From positions 18,826,369 to 18,890,368 of the forward strand of contig JADWOT020000005.1 of assembly GCA_036345935.2 (NCBI GenBank): a DNA stretch of 64,000 nt, written 5' to 3'. The DNA is from Taenia hydatigena (Eukaryota; Platyhelminthes; Cestoda; Cyclophyllidea; Taeniidae). The translations under genes and the position numbers were made by a program. Positions 58,850-64,000 of the stretch are shown in pieces (the stretch's first letter is position 1; every line of letters starts with the position of its first letter). The notes under the pieces were generated by a model, which saw nothing but the letters and a program-made list of their open reading frames with translations, was not told where the DNA came from and did no database searches.

Positions 58850-60580
58850 TCTGGAGCAGCATTAGTGAATACTGGGGGCAGCTAGACTGGGGTGGTTGGA
58901 TGCGGCTGGTGAACTAGGCGAAGTTGAGTCCAGCCCTGATCGTCACCCATTGGCTATGCCTGTGGCAACTACCCCATAGTAGATCGGTTGGCACTTGGTA
59001 TGCTATCACTGATGACAATCGACGTGCTGTGAACAGCCGGAACCAAATTGTCGATGTGCGCTCTCGATTTCCTCATTTAGAATAACGGATTCTATTACTG
59101 CGCATTCAGTCCGTTTCAACTACTCAAAGTTCATTTTATTAGCGGTTCTTTGATTGACAGCACTTGCACGGTGTTTCATTTGACAAACACTTGGAAATGT
59201 TAACTTACTAAGAAGTAGCGGGAATCTCATGACTTGTGTCTCCATTCAGTTGACATTAATGCTGTGACGAGTTTTCAAATTCTGCGGAAGTGAATGAAAC
59301 ACTACCCATAATATAATGATGGATGATAACAAACATTGAGTGTATCTTCTGGTGCAAAGGTATTTTGATTTGCGAAAAGCTGGCAATTTCATTTCAATTC
59401 CTAACACGAGACGGGATCATGCTTCTTTAGAATTAAAGGCAATGCAGCACTTTTATCACGGCAAATCCAAAGATGGCAGACGGTTACGTCAGTGAAGGCC
59501 GGCTGCAATGCAGGCGCCAAAACCTCGACATGCATGCTGCTGCGTAAAGAGGTTCATCATTACCCTTAACATAGCTGAACGGGACAGGAGGGAAGACAAC
59601 TGACAGCATTACATTTCGCTAACAACAAGTTTCTATTAAATGGAAAATGGTGAAAGGGAAGGAGGTAAGGGGAAAATGAATTACTAAGTTTGTAAACACA
59701 CAAGTACTAACCATTCCTACTCATAGGAGAAATGCATGAAGGAATTGCAAGGATGTTTGCACGAAGAGGAGGGAGGGATAAGTCTTAGGCGTAGGCGTGT
59801 ATCTATGGCATTAGCATGGTGGTCAGAGCTAGGAGATTATACCGATGGGCGAACGGGCATCCCTTTATGCTCTCATCAATGCACTCAAATTGTTGTACAA
59901 AAGGTGATGCCCCTTTGAAATGATTTCTTGTTCACATAGACCATGGTCATATTTTCTTCGTTCAAAAGTATCTTGTGAACAGGTTAGATTCATGTCTGAT
60001 GATGCCTTGAAATCCCACAGAAAAAAACATTCGTGGACCTTAAAATTCAAGATTTTGGCATCTTCCACTGAGAATATTAGATACTATGCAGGTGCATGAA
60101 ACGAATGCAGTCAATCGAGAGGGTGTGCTTAGTGGTTGAAGAGGGTGACCTTAGAGTTACCACAAATAGAGCGACAAAACGTTAGGCTTAAATTACAGGT
60201 CTTCGAAGGTGCGTCGCCTACGCGTCGCATAATAGCGGACAGTAGGACTGCAAGACTGTTCGTAGGCGTAGAGTCCGTGAAATCAAGGAGGAAGTCGATG
60301 TCGCAGTCGCTAAGTTGGCCGTGCAAGGAAACCAACAATGAAAATACATGTCATGCTGCCAATTGCGTAAATGCGCTTTTGTCAGTTCTGGTAATCACTA
60401 CTCTGAGTCGAATAGCGTAGCGTGATTGGAGACTAAGAGATGATACGTGAGTCGCCATTTGAATATTATATTTTGCTTTTGAGCGAAAACAATGCCACCG
60501 TCCTAAAAATAATTCACAATTTTACAATCTTGAGAGGCTGGCATACAAGGAATCACTGACTCAACTTCTTTCGACACGTC
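58850..60580. other. No supported gene
   Basis: About 1.7 kb with short frames only, for example a 60-codon plus-strand frame at 59736-59918 and a pair on opposite strands at 60129-60420. No repeat or promoter is recognised. Confidence 0.5.
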
Positions 60581-60589
60581 AGTGATCTG

Positions 60590-60930
60590 CAATGCTTGTG
60601 CGTCAAGTGTCAGTCACTCTTCCGATGGAAGTCAAAGACTCGTTCGTCCCCAATACAGACAAGAATGGACACCTGTTTACAGTTTGCAAAGCAAGTACCA
60701 TTTTAACCTCGTGTTCCACTATTCAACACGCATGAGCATGGCCGCATCATTTTTCTCGTCCCTTTGGCTATCCATCCGCTTTGGTTTATGCCGACTTGTG
60801 CGCTGATTTGCGTTGTCTTGCGCACCATGCTCACCGCCCCTTATCATCTCACGTGACAACTGTGCTCCCAGTACGTGCACACCTCTCCATGCTGTGAGAC
60901 ACCGCGGTCGCCGGAAGGATCCCTGTGTAA
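60590..60930 (-). pseudogene. Decayed family A gene
   Basis: On the minus strand the promoter block gggagcacagttgtcacgtg and the leader core atcagcgcacaagtcggcat are clear, but the TATA position is lost. The start at 60750 gives M-M-R-P-C-S-C-V-L. After a one-base shift the repeat continues as EVKMVLALQTVNRCPFLSVL and ends soon after. A little more than one repeat is left. Confidence 0.55.
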
Positions 60931-60969
60931 CGTGAATAATCAGCGCGTGTAGAATGCCTTCCAGCATAA

Positions 60970-63900
60970 ATAAAATTCCTGCTCTTTTCTCTTTACTGAC
61001 CCATATGGCATAAGGATTGCCTGTAGAAGCAGCCTAACCTCGGTCAGACTAAGGCTGTTCAAACCGATATGAATACATTTGATTAATGACCAGCGTTTCT
61101 AACTCTTAACCCAGCAATCACCGCTTTATGCACATGCACTGCCGATCACAATAGCCTGGTTTTCCTGCAATGCTCATCTCCTGATTGCACTGGTTGGCAC
61201 ATCTGTCGAGTCCATGATCACACAGGTAAACACCAGCCGTCGGTAAGACGTTCTTCTTAACCGGTATGCCCTGCCACGACACAGGAACCTCTCCTAACCC
61301 TTCAACACCTCCCTCACCTCCAAGGTATGCAGCTTACTCTGTCATAGGTAATATTTACTTGACACTGGACTTTGTGGCAAACTCTATCACCCTTAAGCTT
61401 ACCGTACCCAAGATCGCAAAATTTTGAGATGTAACTGGAGCAGGATGCTTGCCGCGCCTCTTGGGAACCAATAATGGCAGGTAGCACCTGAGTGACTCAA
61501 AGGTGCAACTCTAAGACTGGTAGTTAATAAGTAACGACAAGGTAGTAGTGCAATGCTAGGAATGTATTAAAGCAGCCAGACTTCACACATTTCCCTGAAG
61601 GCATTTAAAAATGCGTCTGATAAAATTAGTAAATGAGCATAGATGAGGGCTTGAATCGGTTTGCATCTGCTTGTTGCCCTTCGACTTGAGAACTTGGAAG
61701 CATGCAAACAGCCTTCAAGGCTGTCCCCTTTTTATAATTAAATTTAAATATTTAGGGGACAGAAAACCCCAGGAATCTAGTAATAAGTCGATTTAACAGC
61801 TGCTGCATGTTGTTCATGCAGATTTCGGCATGCTTTGCGTGTCAAATAAACGATTTTTTGATCATTTATCATTTAACAAATGAGTAGCGTGCTGTCATCT
61901 TTGAGCTCGAACTTGAAAATACAATTTTCGCCTGGGCAACACGAATGTAAAATGAATCGTTTAGCAAAACGGCACTTAAATCTAATTCATTGGGGCTTAC
62001 CTCGGGTAGTAAAATCTGCATGGGTAATGTCGATGGAAATGCGGTTGGAAGTAGATTCCACGAGTTGCTGGACGGTGTACGTAGGTAGCAAGGTTGGCTC
62101 CACTCCCAAATTCTGATCCTGCAAGGTTCATACACAAAATGCCTGACAATGAGGACCATGAGCCATCGCATGAAATTTAATCAACTCGATTTTCCAATCG
62201 CAGGATCCACCCTTCATGATTTATTCCCAATGTTTGCAATGGTCACTCGTTAAATACATCGATTTCGTCCACCACACCTCAGATGCACAACGAGTCCAGC
62301 CTCGCATTGGAATCGCCCTGCGTCCGTACACTGCTGAATAGCTTTCCGTGTGCTACAATCGTCGTCTTGTTGAGGCTGAAGGAGAGCAACAGCACTATCA
62401 TGTGATCGATCCCAACACAGCATCGTGAGCAAACGAAGTTCGAATTGGTGTTTCTAACTTAAAGTCACCAGTTCGTTGACAAATGCCGAAGCTGTGTAAA
62501 CAAGACATTGGGACAACTTTGGAGGTAATCGAAAATATTTTACGGTGGTCAGGATTGCCAAGTGGTGTCACTGATGGCTCAACTAAACATAATCGACACA
62601 ACATAGTACCAGTTGGCAAAAGTGGCGAACTAAGCAACCTCAGTACTAGGGACGATAGGAAGTGTTTATTTAGGAGGTCATCTGGTAATTTGACATGGTG
62701 AAGGTGAGGCAACGCATGGGCATGTGACAATGAAATGAGCTTGCAAGTGTAAGTAAAATGGCAGGAAGGACCTCAAGTGTTTTTCTAATCTGTTAGTTGC
62801 TGTTGATTATGACTTGCGAAATTCAGGACATTTCGATAGCAAGCTAGATCCACGCAGAAATTGATGTAGCAGCATAGGCTATAAGACACTTTCTCCTTGT
62901 TAAGAGATTAGCGTCCCATTGAAAGAGTCGTAGTAGCTGACGTCTGTGGCGCTCATCACAGATGTTGCACACTCACGCAGACACACACACACACACACCC
63001 AGGCGTTGCTGTGGATGTGCCGCCTTTCTGATTGTGCTTTTTAAACGCTGTTGGTGCTACAAACTGGTTGCCTCGAAACCATGCGATCAGCTTGCCGGCA
63101 ATCCCACTGTGCCGTCGTCAACTGGGCAATGATATCCACTACGGTAGAGTGATGAATTGGGAAAGTACAATTGTGCTCTGTTGCATCCGTCCACGCTTGA
63201 TCATAAAAGAAGCCTTTTTAGTCGGCAACAATCCACAGGTTAGAAGAAAGCACCTCGTTCCGCAATGTCTTATCCAAATTAATGTGCTGGGTTCCAACTC
63301 CTTACTTTACTCTTTCTACCTCAGCGGGTAGACAAACTCCCCAGTGCACTGCAACTATGCTATCCTATGCTAACCTTAAGATTGTTAACGCACGATCATT
63401 TGTGCAATAAAAATGTGTCCGCTTACATTCAATGTTCTTGTGTGGACACGTTAGTAATCACAGTGCTCGGTCAATGTCTTGGTCCTATAGTGTTCACTAA
63501 ACACCCGTTTAAGTAAAGCCTCATCAGCTCTCCTCTTCATTATGGACAAAATCATTGCCAAAATCAAAAGACAGTCATAGAATCACAGAAGAAACAGCTG
63601 CGAAGATGATGCCAGCCTTTATGACATGACTGCCAAGGGAAGGCATGTCCAGTCATTTCAATCTGGAGCCTAGCAGCACACCTAGTAACGATTGAGGCGA
63701 CACATGCAGGTGTGTTCTTTGTGAGAAAAGGCACCTTTCTTATTTGTACTGCACTCTGTCTGCTGTAAGGCGGATATTTAACCGGACAATACTGAAGCTA
63801 CTGTATGGCGACGGAGGAGCAATGGCTTTGCGATTCCGTTAGCTTGTCTTACCAACGGCAAAATGTGTAGGCAAGGCGCATGCTGCACAGCACTCATCAA

Positions 63901-64000
63901 TCTCCACATGCACAAAACTAGCAAGCCCCTAAGTGTGTGAGAATTGGCCACAACTGAAGAATATGTGATTAAAACTGAGGTGGAATTCGTCTACCCTCGT
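60970..64000. other. No supported gene
   Basis: About 3 kb. Frames at 61869-62171 (minus, 100 codons) and 61880-62116 (plus, 78 codons) begin with ATG but overlap each other on opposite strands and have no supporting signal. An AC microsatellite is listed separately. The last 50 bases faintly resemble a family A repeat, but the window ends there. Confidence 0.5.
62981..62998. repeat. AC microsatellite
   Basis: Nine AC units in a row, a simple-sequence tract with no evident role. Confidence 0.85.

Noticed and set aside
63950..64000. Possible family A repeat at the window end (TTEEYVIKTEVEF)
   Set aside because: Only about 17 residues are visible, with no promoter block upstream and the window ending. 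The resemblance to TTEVELTS is too short to support.

Overview
The window looks like nuclear DNA from a eukaryote, most likely an animal, although the sequence does not identify the species. Long open frames are scarce and most DNA is non-coding. The small genes that can be supported are intronless. They carry a TATA box about 60-65 bases upstream of the ATG and, in several copies, an AATAAA signal after the stop. There are simple-sequence tracts and no operons, Shine-Dalgarno patterns, tRNAs or rRNAs that I can see.

The window is organised around two large, nearly perfect inverted repeats (palindromes). Palindrome 1 has arms at 1-2677 and 5422-8098 around a 2.7 kb spacer, and its left arm runs off the window edge. 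Palindrome 2 has arms of about 11.7 kb at 22467-34181 and 36863-48576 around another 2.7 kb spacer. The few mismatches I found by eye suggest arm identity of about 99.7% (palindrome 1) and about 99.9% (palindrome 2). Either the arms are young or gene conversion keeps them alike. This layout resembles the ampliconic palindromes of sex chromosomes, but that is an inference from architecture alone.

The unifying feature is a family of small genes, here called family A, that I do not recognise. They encode tandem repeats of 24 (sometimes 25) residues starting at residue 7, typically beginning PYSxVL, with TE in the middle and often ending in Cys. Members are a 169-residue gene in the spacer of palindrome 1 (3404-3913), a 122-residue gene (55334-55702), and five copies of a 60-residue gene within palindrome 2 and its spacer. 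The 60-residue copies share one early TAG, beyond which the repeat frame continues. Broken members lie at both outer ends of palindrome 2 (22431 and 48613), and decayed ones at 52910, 58603 and 60750. The promoter and leader are conserved across the family, including in decayed copies. Each palindrome spacer holds exactly one family member, and the outer edge of palindrome 2 falls inside family copies.

Other coding-like segments are weaker. Two short coding-like families (B and C) recur between arm and arm or arm and unique sequence, and several isolated frames of 58-169 codons could be exons, small genes or relics. The stretches 8099-13200, 16440-20450, 49000-52780, 53610-55220, 56543-58000, 58850-60580 and 60970-64000 hold little that can be supported.
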